Assembly (NCBI GenBank): GCA_029339195.1
Contig: JAPTJF010000071.1
Coordinates: forward strand, 62,001-126,000
From: Micractinium sp. NFX-FRZ
Lineage: Eukaryota; Chlorophyta; Trebouxiophyceae; Chlorellales; Chlorellaceae
DNA length: 64,000 bases
Reading direction: 5' to 3'
Positions within the stretch are counted from its first letter, which is position 1. Each line of letters begins with the position of its first letter. Positions 1 through 10,600 of the stretch are shown one piece after another. The position numbers and the translations under genes were made by a program. The notes under the pieces were generated by a model, which searched no databases, was not told the DNA's origin, and was given only the letters and a program-made list of their open reading frames with translations.

Positions 1-86
1 GCCAGCCTGCCTGCCTGTGCACGCTGCGCCCGCCCGACTCCTGCCGCCCGCTGCTTCCTTGCGGCCCCTCCTCTCCGCCCGAGCAG

Positions 87-1511
87 ATGGGCGGCGCCGG
101 CATGAGCGCTCAGGACATGATCCCGATGCAGGCGTACTACAGCGGCCAGGGGATGATGCCAGCTGGCGCCATGATGGCACCCATGCCAGGTCAGTGGGTG
201 CTGTTAGGAGGAGGGTACTATTTGTGGGGTCAGCAGCGCCACATGTGTGCCTCAGCTGGGAGGCAGCTTGTTAGAGGCCACTTGCTACAGGCCATGTCTC
301 GTGCTCCGACCTGGCCAGACGCACGTGCTTAGATGCCCACCCAGCGCCTTGGCCCCGGCGGCCTCCGATCTGCCCGCCCGCCTCGCTCCGCTCCTCCCCT
401 GTACCGCGTGTGCTCACAACCCGAACTTGCGGTCCGCCTGGCCGCCCTGCCCCGTGCCCTTGCAGGCATGATGTACCAGGCAGCAGGCGGCGGCATGCCC
501 TATGGAATGATGGCCATGGGGCCGTACGGATATGTGCCCATGCGGCCCGGCCAGGTGCGCCAGGTCAGCGGCCCGGCAGCGTGCGGATGCATGCAAAAGG
601 AGCATCAACCGGTGGCCCTGTTGCGTGGGCAGCACACGTGTCACTCTGTGGAATCTCCCGCACAAAACGCGACTACAAGTTGATGTGCTGCCAGCTCGTG
701 CCATCACGTGCGTTCATGCGGCCTGTTCCCCATGCTGCCACGCCATGCTGCCCCCCCCATTCCCCACCCCCCCTGCAGCAAGAGGCCATGATGCAGGCGT
801 ATGCGAGCGGCATGGCGCAGATGGGTTACTCGCCGTACGGCAACCCAGCGGCCGCGGCGGCTGCGGGCGGCATGGGCATGCCGATGAGCCCGGTGTCCGG
901 AATGCAGGTGCGCCTGTGCTCAGATTTACCGGATCGGATGGAAGGGGTACATGAAAAGGAATCATTGGGGCGCGCGAGCGGTTGCAGGATTCACACGATG
1001 GCTGAGCACACATCCTCCCTGCCCTGCCTGCTGCATGGCTTGTGTGCGGCGCGTGACCCTTTGACCGGTGCCCGCCCCGCCTGCCTGCCCTTGCCGTTGC
1101 CGCCTCACCGCGCCCCGCCAAGCGCCTGAGCCCTGCCTGCCCCCACACCAACCAGCCAACCGTGCTGCACCAACCCATGAGCTGCAGAACCCGCTGTCCC
1201 CGGGCGCCGGCGGCGGCCTAGGCCGCCGCTCCTCCAGCGGACGCTACGGAGGCGGCGGCGGCGGCGGCGGCGGCGGCCGGTCCAACAGCAGCGGGCAGCG
1301 CAGCAGCGGGCAGACGCCGCGGGCGGACAGCTCGGGGCACGATCGCCAGATGGCGCCCGCCGTTGCGGCGGCCGCCGCCGCTGCAGCCGCGCAGCAGGCG
1401 CAGGCACAGGCGCAGCAGCAGCAGCATGCGCACGCGTCAGCGCAGCAGCAGCAGCAGCAGCAGCAGGCAGCTCCCCCGCCGGCCGCAGCAGAGGCAGCGG
1501 CTGCGCAGTGA
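87..1511 (+). CDS. Met/Gln/Gly-rich low-complexity protein, C-terminal exons (5' end outside window)
   Basis: Four exons join in phase: 87-189, 466-554, 779-907, 1188-1511, ending in TGA. Bases 1-86 end in a CAG acceptor, so the gene begins to the left of the window. The visible product starts with Met-rich segments (MGGAGMSAQDM, MMYQAAGGGMPYGMMAMG, MMQAYASGMAQMGYS), then a Ser/Arg/Gly block with a Gly run, then Ala and Gln runs to the stop. No globular domain is visible. Met/Gln/Gly-rich tails of this kind occur at the C-termini of eukaryotic RNA-binding proteins, so such a protein is possible, but nothing here proves it. Donors are gtcagt, gtgcgc and gtgcgc. The gene is tail to tail with the cyanase gene. 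Confidence 0.65.
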
Positions 1512-3528
1512 GCGGCGGCGTGCATGGGCTTGCGGCGCCGGGAGGCCCCCGGGAGCCCAGCCCAGCCGTTGCGGCGGGACGACTGGTAGCTGCTGCCCAG
1601 CTCAGCGCCTGGGGCGCCAGTCACTGGAGCATGTGTGGCTCCGGCTCCTAGGCAGGGCACGGTCTGAAGATGTGGCGTACTGCATTGCCGATGTGGCAGC
1701 TGCTGCATGCCAGGCCTTGAATCGCGCTGCCCCCTCGTCCTCTTGTCCCCAACCATCCCCTTCTCGCACCAGTCCCCTTTCATCCCCTTGCTCTACCCAT
1801 ATCGGTTGGCTGCTGCCCTTCAATTGATCGCCGTGCTGCCGCTGCACACTGCGGCGCCTGCTGCGGCCCAGCCCAGCGCTGCTTGCAAGCAGCCCGCCTT
1901 CTTTTGCTCCGGATCGTCTACGCCCCCTTCACACAGCACCCTTGCTCCGCCCGCCTGCCTGGTGCGCGCTCGCGCTGCGGCCCATGCCATGTCAGGCGGG
2001 CCCTTGGTGCCGTGACTGTCCTGCGGGGTGGGAACTGCCCCCACCTGCCCAGCAGATCAGTGCCCCCTCACCTCCCACCGCCTGTGCACCCTCCTCCCCC
2101 CTCTTCACCCCATGCGAGGGGCGGCCCGCCGGTTTTTACCCCGCTCTCCCTTGCAGCCGCACGCTGCTGCAGCCGCCGGCGGGCTCCTCCTCACCACGCC
2201 ACCACTACCGTCCCCTGCCTGCGCACTCCCCGGGCCCCGCCCCGCTGCATTTTCCTGCCACCACATCACGCTGCCGACCGCCGCCGCTCCCACGACGGCC
2301 GGACGCGGCCGGCTGCAGCTGGGCGGGCGCCCAGCCTGCCGCAGCACCAGGCGCACCCGACGCCCACAGCACTGTCGCCCCCTGAACGCACCATGCCCCA
2401 GTCTTATCGCACACAACACGATCTCTTCTTCCCTCGGCGTGCAGACTGCATTCTTTTGTTGTCTCCTCACCGCAGCAGAGCGGCCCGCTCTGGTGCCCCT
2501 GGGCCAGCCCGCTGGCTCCCAGCCCGCCAACGCACTTGAGCGCCGGACCGGTGCCGCCTGCTGCAGCCTCGGCGTCCTGCACTGTTTGCATGCACCGGTC
2601 ATGCCCTCCACTATTGGATTGGATTCACACGCACACACACACGCTCACTCCATGCTTGCAAAGAAACCCTTCAAAGGCAGCAGCACCGAGGGAACGCAGG
2701 CGGGGACGAGAAGAGGATTGCGCAGTGAAAGGCGGGGAGCATTGCATTGCACACTGCAGGCGAGGGGCAGGGTTCAGGGTTAGAAACCCTTACCCCAATG
2801 CTGAGTGCTGCGCTGCAAGCCAGCCACAGGAGCGGGGGGTGCCGAGCAGGTGCAGAGGCAGCGGCCACGGCGGCCGCTCATGCTGCTCATGCTGCGACTG
2901 GTATGGATTGGCTGACATCACTGCGGGCCGCCCTCAGCACAAGCATGGGAGAGCTGCGCTTTACTACATGCTGCACCCGCCTTCAGCCTGGTCAGTCAGT
3001 CGCCCTGGCCACACCCTTCCCGTACGACATAAAGGTGTGCATGCCGTTTTGGGGCGATACATGACATGTGCAGCACACGGTGCCCCCGAGAAATGGCACG
3101 GGCATGTGCCAGTAGCGGCAACAGGTCTCCCAAGGGGGGTGGGGACAGAGCAACAGGAACGACAAGAGAGATCAGCAGAGGAGGAGGAAGCATACACAAG
3201 CGTTCACACACGGATCAAAAAGAAATGCTTGACGGAGGACAGCAGCTGGAGGTGGACGGGCGTCGCAGGCCAAACAACGGCAGGTCGACGCGGTTAACCC
3301 ACTGTCCCGCTCAGGCCTGGCCGGCAAGCCGTGCCTGGGCTGCCAGGCTGCCCTGGGGCCCGGGGGCTTTGCCGGGATGCCCAATCACTTCTGGCCCCGG
3401 AGGGCCGTGTTGTCCTCGGCCCGCTGCTCCACGTGGGGAAGGAACTGCAGGGTGGGGAAAGCCGGCAGGAGGGTGGGCGGCCGGTGGCAAAGCGGGCAGG
3501 AGGGATGGTGCAGCAGAAGAGCAACCAT
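1512..3528. other. 3' UTR and convergent intergenic region
   Basis: About 2 kb lies between the stop codons of two convergent genes. Open frames here are GC-driven and have no recognisable domain or phase-consistent splice pattern. It contains pyrimidine-rich stretches and a short (AC)n tract near 2628-2642. No TGTAA polyadenylation motif was found on the plus strand. I see no gene here. Confidence 0.5.
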
Positions 3529-5911
3529 TCATCCACCCAAGGCCTGGAGCCTGTCTCGCCCAGCAAGCCTGCCCGTGGCTGGCCCTCTCAGGAAGCCCAT
3601 TGCGCGGCCCCACTTCCCCCCTGGACGTGCCTTGCCGTTGAAAGTGATGACCACCCGGTTCTCGCCCTGCTTCCCCTTGACCTTGTCCACGGTGCAGTAA
3701 AAGTCGATGGCTGCATGGAGGGGTGGGACAGGGAGTGATGCAGCGTGTGGCTTGTTTGGGTGGGGGCGGAGGTACACATGCCTATGTGGCTGGGAGCGGA
3801 ATGCCGGGGCAGCCAGGTGCACGTATGAGAGAGGAAGGTGCGTGCTTACTGGATGTGGGAGCGCACGCCGACAGTCTCCACCCCCCTCACTGCCGCTCCC
3901 CACTTCCCACCACCACTCAAACCCCCCCACACCACTCCGCCCCAAGTTGCAGGCACGACCCACCCACCGCTCATGATGCCATCCCCGTGCTGCTCGTTGA
4001 TGATCGCCTTTAGCGCCTCGCCATAGTGGGACACGGCCTGCACAGATTAGACTCTCAGTTAAATGGGTGCAAGCCTGTGATTGATTGCCTTCAGGGCCTC
4101 TCCATAGTGGGACACGGCCTGCAGGGGGCAGGGGGCAGGCAGGGCTCAGAGGACGATAGGTATGTTTCTGGGGCATGGGGCGGCCAGGGAACAGATGATG
4201 ATGGGCACGCGTCCCGGTCAATGGGTGCAAGCCTTCCAGTTGGTTGCTTTCACCGCGTCGCCGTAGCGGGGCACAGCGTGCAAAGGGCAGGGCAGGGGTG
4301 GGGCAAGGGGGCGAAGATAAGGGGATTTGCAGGGATGGGCAATGGGAGGGCACCGTCCACCCCCTTCCCCAGCGTCCCCCACCTCTACCGCCTCTCGACA
4401 TGCTTCCCAGCTGCGCAGCACAAGCTGTGCTGCCCAACTGCCGGCACGCGGCACACCGCGTTTGCATCCGCCCAACTGTGTTGTGCTGCGCTGTGCTGTG
4501 CTGCGCTGCCTGTGCTGTGCCATGCTGTGCCATGCTGTGCCATGATGTGCCCCACCTCCAGCATGCGGTACACGTGTGGCTCCTGGTGCAGCTCGGGGTC
4601 AAACCCCCGCATGGGCGCCTGCTGCATCACAGCCAGGGCCTCGTCGCTGCAGGGGCAGGGCAGGGCAGGGCAAGCCAAGGCATGGGCAGGCTGTGGCGGT
4701 GGGTGCTGATGTCGCAGCGGGCAGGACAGGCTGTAGCGGTGGGTGCTGATGTTGCAGGAGGAAGGGATTTCTGGCGCCAGAGGGGCAAGCTGTGCACCGG
4801 TGCTGTGCAACGCCACGCCTCACACCCCTCCAGCGCCTGCCTGGCAGAGAGGCAGGCCCGTTGCTCACGTGAGTTGCGGCACCGCCGCCTTGAGCTTGCC
4901 CGCCGACTCAGGCTTGAGCTGCGCCTGCACAGCATGGCACAGCATGGCACAGCGTGGCACAGCGCGGAGCAGCGCAGCGTGCGGCACAGAATGTCACGCA
5001 CAGCATGTGTTGTTGGGCAGCCTCCCAGCGCCGGCTGTGTTGCGCACGGCTGGCGAGCACGCGAGGAGCGCCGCTGTGCCTGTGCCGAGCCGCGCCCGTC
5101 GGGAGCGTGCGGCACAGTGTAGCACACCCTTTCCAACGGCCAGCGCCAGTTGTTTTTGCCGGAGGTTCCCTGGCGGTTCCCCTGGCAGAGCACCCACCTG
5201 GTTGAAGAACAGCTGGGCTGTGTAGGCGTTGGTCCACCCGCAGGCGTCTGCGATCTCGTCAAAGCTCTTGCCGCTGGCGGCCTTGGCGGCCAGCAGCTGG
5301 TCCACAAATGCCACCTTGGCTGCAGGAATTTGAACATCAGGCGGAGCGGTTGTGGCCTATAGTTACTGCACTGTCGCTGGCAGCTTTGGCGGCAGCAACT
5401 GGTCAAGTAGCGCCACCTTGGCTGCAGCGAGTGTGGGATATGACAGGCAGGGAGTGGACACATGGCCGGTTTGTCAACTTTGTTGTGGTGGATGCTGGCG
5501 GCCAGCACCTGCCACAGACGCCACACTACCTGCAACGCAATTGTGGCTGTGTTATGAATGACATGTTTATTGTTTATTGGTTGCGCCATCATGGCAGGCT
5601 ATCAGGCTGGCCCACAGATGCCAACTGGGCTGGAGGACGGGGAGTAGTCGGGAGGCGAGGTGAGTTGATTGATTGCGAGACTCGGTAGGTGCTTGATGAT
5701 ATGTAGTTTCATAGGTGTTACGTCGATCCGAGATCCTGTGGAAAGGGGTAGCGGGTGGGGTGCGGTGCGGGCCGTGCCAGGGGGGATGAGCCCAGCGGCC
5801 TGCGTGCGGCGGTGGCCCCTCCGCCGAGCGCGGCCCCCCGCTCAAGGGGCGACCCCTGCGTCACTGCTTCCCTTGGACTCGCTCACCGTCTCTCGTGCGG
5901 GGTGCAAGCAT
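3529..5911 (-). CDS. CYN: Cyanate hydratase (cyanase), plant type
   Basis: Cyanase converts cyanate plus bicarbonate to ammonia and CO2. Six exons on the minus strand join in phase: 5911-5887, 5319-5198, 4924-4869, 4646-4556, 4037-3968, 3710-3529, giving 181 residues (plant cyanases are about 170). The N-terminal helical domain reads DQLLAAKAASGKSFDEIAD and then CGWTNAYTAQLF. The catalytic triad is present: Arg95 and Glu98 in VYRMLE and Ser121 in GDGIMS, close to R96/E99/S122 of the E. coli enzyme. The core ends AIDFYCTVDKVKGKQGENR then VVITFNGK, followed by about 33 extra C-terminal residues. Exon 1 is only 25 bp (MLAPRTRD); it is inferred from phase plus a GTGAGC donor. Introns contain extra copies of exons 2 and 5. 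No signal peptide is seen, so cytosol is inferred. Confidence 0.9.
4069..4282 (-). repeat. Two intronic copies of cyanase exon 5 edge
   Basis: The real exon 5 starts at 4037 with AVSHYGEALKAI. A copy starts at 4118 (81 bp upstream in the gene), keeps the CTGCAG acceptor and reads AVSHYGEALKAI again, but then loses the NEQHGDGIMS active-site part. A second copy starts at 4277, reads AVPRYGDAVKAT and has lost the acceptor AG. The two copies also share flanking sequence (aatgggtgcaagcc at about 4062 and 4220). Without the GDGIMS segment neither could replace the exon. Confidence 0.8.
4687..4757. repeat. 40-bp direct repeat in cyanase intron
   Basis: The unit with core gcggtgggtgctgatg occurs twice about 40 bp apart (near 4695 and 4735), with one or two differences. 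It lies in the intron just upstream of exon 4 (acceptor at 4647). Neighbouring intron sequence is also built of short degenerate repeats such as ctgtgccatg (4510-4550) and catggcacag (4930-4965). Confidence 0.6.
5370..5421 (-). repeat. Intronic copy of cyanase exon 2 start
   Basis: Real exon 2 begins at 5319 after CTGCAG with codons for AKVAFVDQLLAAKAAS. A diverged copy begins at 5421 after its own CTGCAG and would read AKVALLDQLLPPKLPA, 102 bp upstream in the gene. A fainter third echo (VLAAS-like) lies near 5486-5525. Confidence 0.65.
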
Positions 5912-6254
5912 CTTGGCCTGAGTAGCTGTGCGGGTTGTGCTGCGCAGGGCGCGGCGCGGGAGCCGGGCGGCTGGGCAAGGGGCGGGGTGGGTCACAGGGC
6001 TTGTGTGTGAGCTGTTTAATGGTCGGCTATCGCGATGCGCACGTTCAACTGGCGATCGCTTGCCAATTCCCTCTCTTGACACTGTCGAGGGGTGTCGAGC
6101 TGGCAGCGCAAATGAAACACCCCCTGTTCTTCCGGCGTCAACCTGGGACATCCAGCAATCCGGTGCAGCCCTGCAGCATCGTGGACGATCACTTGTAGAG
6201 GTGCCGGCTGGTGATCGCATTCCTATGTTTTGAGCAGGCCGCAGCAGCTCGAGG
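5912..6254. promoter_or_regulatory. Head-to-head intergenic region, cyanase / USP48-like
   Basis: A 343-bp gap separates the two divergent start codons and must hold both 5' UTRs and promoters. It contains the palindrome gcgatcgc near 6053. No convincing TATA box was seen. Promoter function is inferred from gene layout only. Confidence 0.5.
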
Positions 6255-7615
6255 ATGAAGCGGGCACGCGGCACCAAGGCCGCCAAGGGCAAGCCGTCCA
6301 TGGGGGAGGGCCGCGGGGAGGAAGTGGATGGCCAGGAGGCTGCCCGCCTGAAGACCATGATTGAGACGGGCACTGGCGGGCTGGGCGGCCTCTCTTACGG
6401 CGATGTGCTGCGGGTGATCAAGGCAGACAAGCCCTGTGAAGGACTGTACTCCAAGGCCTGCAAGGTGGGAGCCCTGGGCAGCGGCGGCGGGCGGTGGCTG
6501 CAGTGCGCTGCCCGTTCTGCCTCTGCCGCCACAAGCTGCCACAATTGGCTCTACCCTGCTTGGCGAATGTGCTTGCTGGTGCAGTGTGTTTGCGCTTAGC
6601 CGTCAGTCTCGCGCTGCCGCGTGCTGACAGTGGCGGCCCGCTTCCGGCCCTGCCTGCCCGTTCCCCCAACCGACCCTCCAACCACTTCCTGCCTGCACTC
6701 CTGGCTCAGCCTCAGTGCTGCCATCACTATCCAGTCTAACTAAGGTTGGGCCACCTAATTAAACTAATTGGTACTACTCGATGAAATGCAGGGCAAGAGC
6801 AGCGCCAACCCCAACACCTAATTAAACTAATTGGTACTACTCGATGAAATGCAGGGCAAGAGCAGCGCCAACCCCAACTGCATCTGCAACCTGCTGCCGG
6901 CGCCGGGCGGCTACCGCCGGCAGGGGCTGTGGGCCAAGGAGGCGGATGTGGTGGGCACGCTGGGGGCGGACCCGTCGGCCCGGGCACGCAAGGTGCGAGC
7001 GTGCTGTGCCATGCTGTGCTGGCATGTGCTGTGCTGTCTGTGCGCTGTGGAGCCGTGTGCTGGCAATCCCTTAGGTCCCTTATCTCCGCCAGCTGGAGTG
7101 CAGGCTTGGTGTGGCAGGCGCAGGGGCCCCACCTGCCTGCTGGCACACCCAGCCCTGACTCTCCCTGTCCATGCCTCGCTCTTCCTCACCAGTCTACGCT
7201 GCACTCACACAATGCCGCTGTGCCCTGCGCGCACACACTTCCGCTGTGCCCCGCTCGCAGGACCAGAGCAGGCCTGTGGGTTTGAAGAACCTAGGCAACA
7301 CATGCTACGTGAACAGCGTGCTGCAGGTGGGCTGGCTGCTGCTCAGACAGCCCCCTCTTCATCTTGCCGCCCATCCGGCTCTGCTGTTGCATTGCTGCGC
7401 CCTCGCGGCACGTGAACGGTGCTGGTCAGAGAGCCCTGCTTGACGGACATTTTTTGCCACGCTGCTCTGCTGTGTTCTCGCGTTGCTGTGCCCGGCTGCA
7501 CACTGAACGGCGTGCTGCAGGTGTGTGTAGCTGTATGCTTGGGGCAGTGGGCTGGGTTGAGGCGTAAGGGAGTAAGGCGCGAGGGTGGTGCTCGTGTGAT
7601 GACCCTCTTTGTCAG

Positions 7616-7647
<32 letters not shown>

Positions 7648-10600
7648 CCGCCTGGGGGTCCCCCCTGCCCACTGCCTGCCCTCACACGCACCCAATCATA
7701 CACCCTGCCCTCCCGCCCGCAGTGCCTGTTTTCCAACACCGCTTTCCGGCGCGCTGTGTACGCTCTGCGCCCGCCCCTGGTGGATGAACCGATCGTCAAG
7801 GAGCTGCGGTGGGTGGGCCTGGCAAGGTGGAACTCTCTGCCATACATCATTGTGCTGCCGTGGGTGGGCTGCCCAGCTGGTGGCACAATAGTGTGAGTTG
7901 TGCTGTGCAGCGGGGCATGTGGTGCAGGACAAGTTGTGACAGGAGCTGCGGTGGTTGGGTTGGCTCAGGGTAGGCCCTTTTGGCTTGCTTGGCATTACTG
8001 CTGCTACTGGGCAGCGCCAGCCGCTATCAGAGGAGTCGAGTGCGCGTGCTGGGATGCCATGCACCCAGCCACTCTCGATCCCGCCTTACCCCTCATGCTG
8101 TTGCTGCCCCTGCTGCCCCTGCTGCCCCTGCAGGCAGCTGTTCCTGTCGATGGAGTATGCTGCTGCACCCCCGCTGCACAAACACACCCCTCTGTCATGC
8201 ACCCAGCCACTCTCGATCCCGCCTAACCCTCGCTGATGCTGCTCCTGCAGGCAGCCAAGTCCCGCCTTAACCCTCCTGCTGCTGCCGCTGCTGATGCTGC
8301 CGCTGATACTGATGCTGATGCTGATGCCACTCCCGCCGCTCCTGCAGGCAGCTGTTCCTGTCTATGGAGTATGGCTGCACCGCCCCCGTGGACCCAGAGC
8401 CCCTGGCCAAGGCGCTCAACCTAGGTCAGTGGGGTGGGCAGAGGCAGTACATGCTTGTTTGGGGGCGGGCAGGGGGGTGTGCACCAAAGGTTGGGCTGTG
8501 AGTAGATACTTATTTCCTCCTTTGCAGGCCATGATGCAGCAGGCTGGGCAGGGGCTTGTAAGAGGCCTTCCTACGCCACCTTTCTCACTGCTTTCAAACT
8601 GCTTTCTTGTTCGAAAATTTCCCGCCCGCAGACCACGGTGTGCAGCAGGACGGCCAGGAGTTCATGAAGCTCTTCCTCACCCTGCTGGAGGCCAAGTTTG
8701 GGGAGCAGGCCGACCTGCAGGTGGGGGGGGGCGCTGGGGGGGCGGCGGTAGGGCAGAGGGTGGGGGGAGGTGCCCGCGTGGTGGGGTGCAATAGGGTGGC
8801 AAGGGCAGGGCAGCGCGCTGCTGGCAAAGGGGGGGGTGGCGTGCAAAGGGCAGGGCTGGAGCGCGCTGTGGCAGAGGGCGGGGTGGGGTGGGGGTTGGGT
8901 TGCCGGAGGGAGATGAGGAGGCACAGCCTCCGCCTGCCAAGCTGCGTGCACTGCGGCGATGCGCTGTGCAGCGCCGTGTTGCGCGGTGCTGCTGTGTGCA
9001 TCGTGCACTGCGCTGTGCATCGGTGCCGCGCTGACCTGCGCCGTGCTGCGCTGTGCTGTGCCCCGCCCCATCTGCCACAGGGCGTCATCCAGGCTCTGTT
9101 CCGGGGGCAGAGCGGGTACAGCACCACATGCCGCACATGCGGCCGGCAGTCAGGCAAGCCTTCCCCCACTTCCTGCCACCTGACGGCTGTTGCGTTGGAG
9201 CAGCGTGGCTGTCGGCTGCTATCCATGCTAGCGCCAGCTTCCTTGCAGCTGCAGCAGGCCTTTTGGCCCCTGGCCTGCCCCTCACGCCCACGTGCACTGC
9301 ACCGGCCAGGACCCCAGCCCCAACTTGCCCAACCCCTTCTCCTGCTCCTTCTTTCTTTACTGTTTCTTTCTTCCTGCAGAGTCCAGCTCTCGGTCCGACA
9401 ACTTTTACGAGGTGGACGTGCCTGTGAAGGGGCACAAGTCGCTGACGGGTGGGCGGGGCGGGGCAATGCTGACGTGGCATGTTGCAGGCAGCAGCCAGGG
9501 GCTTGCAGCGGCGCCTCGTCAGCCGGTGTAACGGGGGGTCTGTGCAGCAGTTGCTTGCTACAGGACGGGGGCGGCTGCTGTTCCGGCTGGCACACTCAAG
9601 CTGCGGGTCCCTCGCCACCCACCTCCTGCATCTTCCCGCCTGCCTGCCGCGTCTGCTCTCCCCTCCCTCCCTTTTCTACCCTGCAAACTGCAGACCACCG
9701 GGCCCGCCAGGAACGATCACATATGCACATTTCTCAGCAGCCCGGAAGTGCACGACCAGTGTATACATGGGTATTCGAAGTGGGTGTAAGTGTGTGTGTG
9801 TGTGTGTTTTCCTCGCCCCCCGCAGACTCCCTGGCCAGCCTGCTGTTCCCTGAGATGATGGAGGGGGACAACCAGTACCACTGCGACTTCTGCGGCCACA
9901 AGGTGAGGCCCGGCTTCTCTTTGGCACCCCTCTTCTCTGGCTTCCCTCTCCCTCCTACTCTCAGTTTCGTGCCTTCATCATGCCCAGCTGTGTTGCCCAG
10001 CAACGCGTTTTTGCCACGTGCACCTGATTTGCACTGTATTTTTGCCTTTGCTGTGCATTCAGTGCCTAGGCAGCGGTACATCCCCCGGGCTGCTCGAGCT
10101 GCAGTGAACGCAGTGACCCAAATCCTGCCCCCTCCTGGCCCTGCCTGGCTGACCAAATCCTGGCCCCGGCCCATTCTGGCCCACCCTCTCCTGGCTGGCC
10201 CGCAGGTGGACGCCACCCGCCAGCTGGAGCTGCGCAGCCTGCCGCCCATGCTGTGCTTCTCGCTGCAGCGCTTTGTCTTCGACTTTGGGGTGAGGCCAGA
10301 GGGGCGGGAGGGTGGGGCACTCTACGCAGACATGTGGTGTGTGCAGAGGTGGACGTTCTGTAGATCTCCTCGCCTTGTGACTGCGGGGGCTGCAGCCTGA
10401 GGGCCGGGGGGTGCGGTGGGTTTAATTGGGTGCATGACAGGTGTGGATGAACCAGGTTTGCATCAGGTGGGTTGGCCTGGCCGTGGGCTGGCCACCCGCC
10501 CGCCCTCTCTGCCCCGCCCACATCGCCCCACCCTAACCCTCACGCCACCCTCCACCACCCCTCCTCCTTGCTCACCTCTCTGCTTTCCTGTATCTCCACG

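Noticed and set aside
4490..4965. Tandem ctgtgccatg / catggcacag arrays as a structured RNA or mobile element
   Set aside because: They are short degenerate repeats in cyanase introns with no terminal repeats, target duplications or coding content.
7615..7648. CRISPR-like or telomeric array
   Set aside because: It is a plain GCCT tetranucleotide microsatellite without spacers, and no TTTAGGG telomere units were found.
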